Source of the DNA: Pseudomonadota bacterium | GTDB lineage: Bacteria; Pseudomonadota; Alphaproteobacteria; Rhizobiales; Rhizobiaceae | NCBI GenBank assembly: GCA_023419995.1 | Contig: JAEZXF010000067.1 | Span: forward strand, 1-14,898 | Reading direction: 5' to 3' | DNA: 14,898 nucleotides | Part shown: positions 13,899 through 14,898 of the stretch, piece by piece | Position numbering within the stretch: the first letter of the stretch is position 1 | How the letters are laid out: every line of letters begins with the position of its first letter | Made by a program: the position numbers and the translations under genes | The notes under the pieces: generated by a model | Database searches by the model: none | What the model was told of the DNA's origin: nothing | What the model saw: the letters and a program-made list of their open reading frames with translations, nothing else

Positions 13899-14537
13899 TC
13901 AGCCGCCGGCGCCGACCATCGAGGCGATGCCCTGGCCGGCCATGACGGCGAGGTAGGCGAGGAGCGAGAAGTAGACGATCGTGGCAACGGTCATGGCGTA
14001 GCCGGCGACCACGAACAGCCCGTCGCGCTGCGACATGCCGATGCACAGGAACAGGATGGCGAAGGCCGGCAGCGTGTTGGAGAACGGCACGAGGCCGAGC
14101 GGGAACATCAGCAGCACGCCGTCGAGAATGAGGACGAGGCCGTTGAAGCGGCCGGCGGCGGCGCTGCCGGTCAGCCCGGTGAGGCGCGGGCGGATCACCG
14201 TCTCGATGCGGGTGACGAGGCTCGCGCCCTTACGGAGCGTGGGCACCAGCCTCTCGGCGTCGATCGGCCGGTCCATGATCTGGCGCGGCAGCCACGGCGC
14301 GCGGTTGGCGGTGATGCCGAGCGAGATCAGGATGATGGCGAGGCCGAAGACGGTGCTGACGCCGGGGATCGACACCGGCAGCAGGAACGGGACCGTCAGC
14401 ACCGCGCACAAGAGCAGCAGGCCCTGCTCGCCGATCAGGGCGACGATCTCGCGCAGGGTCACGACCTTGCCGACGATGGCGTCGGCGGTCTGCTCGAGCG
14501 TGACCCGCAGCGTGTCGGCGTTGTCCCTGAACTGCAT
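13899..14537 (-). CDS. ExoD family membrane protein (exopolysaccharide synthesis)
   Basis: This 212-aa inner-membrane protein of the ExoD family is named for a Sinorhizobium gene needed for exopolysaccharide production and alkaline tolerance; its biochemical activity is unknown. After a soluble N-terminus (LRVTLEQTADAIVGKVVTLREIVALIGEQG) there are about four or five hydrophobic segments, among them LLLLCAVLTVPFLLPVSIPG, FGLAIILISLGI, FNGLVLILDGVLLMFPLGLVPF, LPAFAILFLCIGMS and VATIVYFSLLAYLAVM. The PGVSTVFG and APWLPR pieces are family hallmarks. I chose the ATG at 14537, 9 nt after GGGGG; the frame extends to 14597 but without a good start context. A single gene or the first of a unit with the PuuD-like gene. 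Confidence 0.88.
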   Translation of the reverse strand: MQFRDNADTLRVTLEQTADAIVGKVVTLREIVALIGEQGLLLLCAVLTVPFLLPVSIPGVSTVFGLAIILISLGITANRAPWLPRQIMDRPIDAERLVPTLRKGASLVTRIETVIRPRLTGLTGSAAAGRFNGLVLILDGVLLMFPLGLVPFSNTLPAFAILFLCIGMSQRDGLFVVAGYAMTVATIVYFSLLAYLAVMAGQGIASMVGAGG

Positions 14538-14703
14538 CGGCGGAGGCCCCCTCGTCGCGTGTCGCGGGATGATCTTGGCACCGCCTTGTAGAAGCATGGG
14601 ACGGGCAGTTCAACCGCGGGCCGGCCCCTCCGCGGCCGTGCCCGGGAAGGTTTCGGCAGCGCCGTTTTTTGCGAGGGGGGGCAGTTGGACGCGGATAAAA
14701 ACG

Positions 14704-14719
14704 TGTGTATTGATGCACA
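14704..14719. promoter_or_regulatory. Imperfect palindrome in the TRAP gene promoter
   Basis: TGTGTATTGATGCACA is a 16-bp palindrome with one mismatched pair and an unpaired centre, about 55 nt before the ATG at 14775. A TTGGAC (14685-14690) lies 17 nt before TATTGA (14708-14713), so the palindrome would cover a weak -10 and act as an operator. The half-site TGTAT/TGCAT is compatible with a GntR-type regulator, which often controls TRAP systems; no regulator is in view. A further hairpin, CGCCTC with GAGGCG (14725-14730, 14749-14754), lies in the leader. Confidence 0.4.
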
Positions 14720-14774
14720 TGGAGCGCCTCGCGTTCTTCATCCGCCGAGAGGCGTCTACAGTCTGGAGGAGATC

Positions 14775-14898
14775 ATGGATCGTCGTTCGTTTATCAAGAA
14801 GGCCGGCCTCGCCGGCGCCGGTGCGGTAGCGGCCTCGTCGCTGGCCGCCCCCGCCATCGCCCAGGGCAACCAGACCTGGCGCATGGTCACGACCTGGC
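14775..14898 (+). CDS. TRAP transporter substrate-binding protein (DctP-like), partial, Tat-exported
   Basis: Only the first 41 codons are present. The start is MDRRSFIKKAGLAGAG, a twin-arginine signal (RRSFIKK), followed by a hydrophobic stretch and a cleavage motif APAIAQG, then the mature N-terminus NQTWRMVTTW. That beginning is typical of periplasmic solute-binding proteins of TRAP dicarboxylate/2-oxoacid transporters (DctP/TakP type). GGAGGAG lies 3 nt before the ATG. Permease genes (DctQ, DctM) would be expected beyond the right edge. The call rests on the signal peptide and ten mature residues only. Confidence 0.72.
   Translation, partial: MDRRSFIKKAGLAGAGAVAASSLAAPAIAQGNQTWRMVTTW

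Overview
The window is high-GC DNA with dense, short-gapped genes on both strands. Several things point to an alphaproteobacterium of the Rhizobiales, most like Mesorhizobium or a relative in Phyllobacteriaceae: an ExoD-family gene, a WD40 protein next to a COG0523 GTPase, TRAP-transporter and LacI/MarR-controlled catabolic genes, and intergenic palindromes resembling the rhizobial RIME class. The assignment rests on gene content and recognition of families, not on a database match. I see no rRNA, tRNA, CRISPR array, prophage or intact insertion sequence, and no gene-free stretch over 300 bases.

Layout, left to right. (1) Guanine deaminase (66-1376, +) lies between two oppositely oriented copies of a RIME-like palindromic repeat (1-38 and 1420-1545). 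(2) A minus-strand pair, a class III aminotransferase (4345-2963) and a glutamine-synthetase-family gamma-glutamyl ligase (2966-1575), overlaps by 4 nt and is convergent with guaD. (3) A minus-strand block at 7876-4478 reads COG0523/CobW-type metal GTPase, then a small Imm45-like protein, then a WD40-repeat protein, with gaps or overlaps of 11 nt and 1 nt. After these come a long AT-rich imperfect hairpin (5318-5383) and an unrecognised 276-aa protein. (4) A creatininase-family amidohydrolase (minus) diverges from a MarR-family regulator (plus). (5) On the plus strand follow an EamA/DMT transporter, a LacI-family regulator that appears to need a CTG start and has a palindrome in its promoter, a 2-hydroxyacid dehydrogenase, and a small secreted protein resembling the AprI/Inh protease inhibitors. 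(6) On the minus strand lie a PuuD-like class I glutamine amidotransferase and an ExoD-family membrane protein. (7) At the right edge is the first part of a Tat-exported TRAP-transporter substrate-binding protein, with a leader holding a palindrome.

How the genes may work together (inference). Nitrogen scavenging is a recurrent theme: guanine deaminase, a gamma-glutamyl ligase with its coupled aminotransferase, a gamma-glutamyl hydrolase (PuuD-like) and a creatininase-type amidohydrolase. The ligase and the PuuD-like hydrolase are opposite ends of a gamma-glutamylation route but sit 10 kb apart in separate units. The LacI regulator and hydroxyacid dehydrogenase form a likely self-regulated catabolic pair.

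The least explained part is 4478-7876. There a metal GTPase is coupled to an orphan immunity-like protein and a WD40 scaffold, followed by a hairpin that overlaps the ribosome-binding site of a protein with a possible His/Cys active site. This is the best candidate here for something undescribed, but the evidence is only gene order and motifs.
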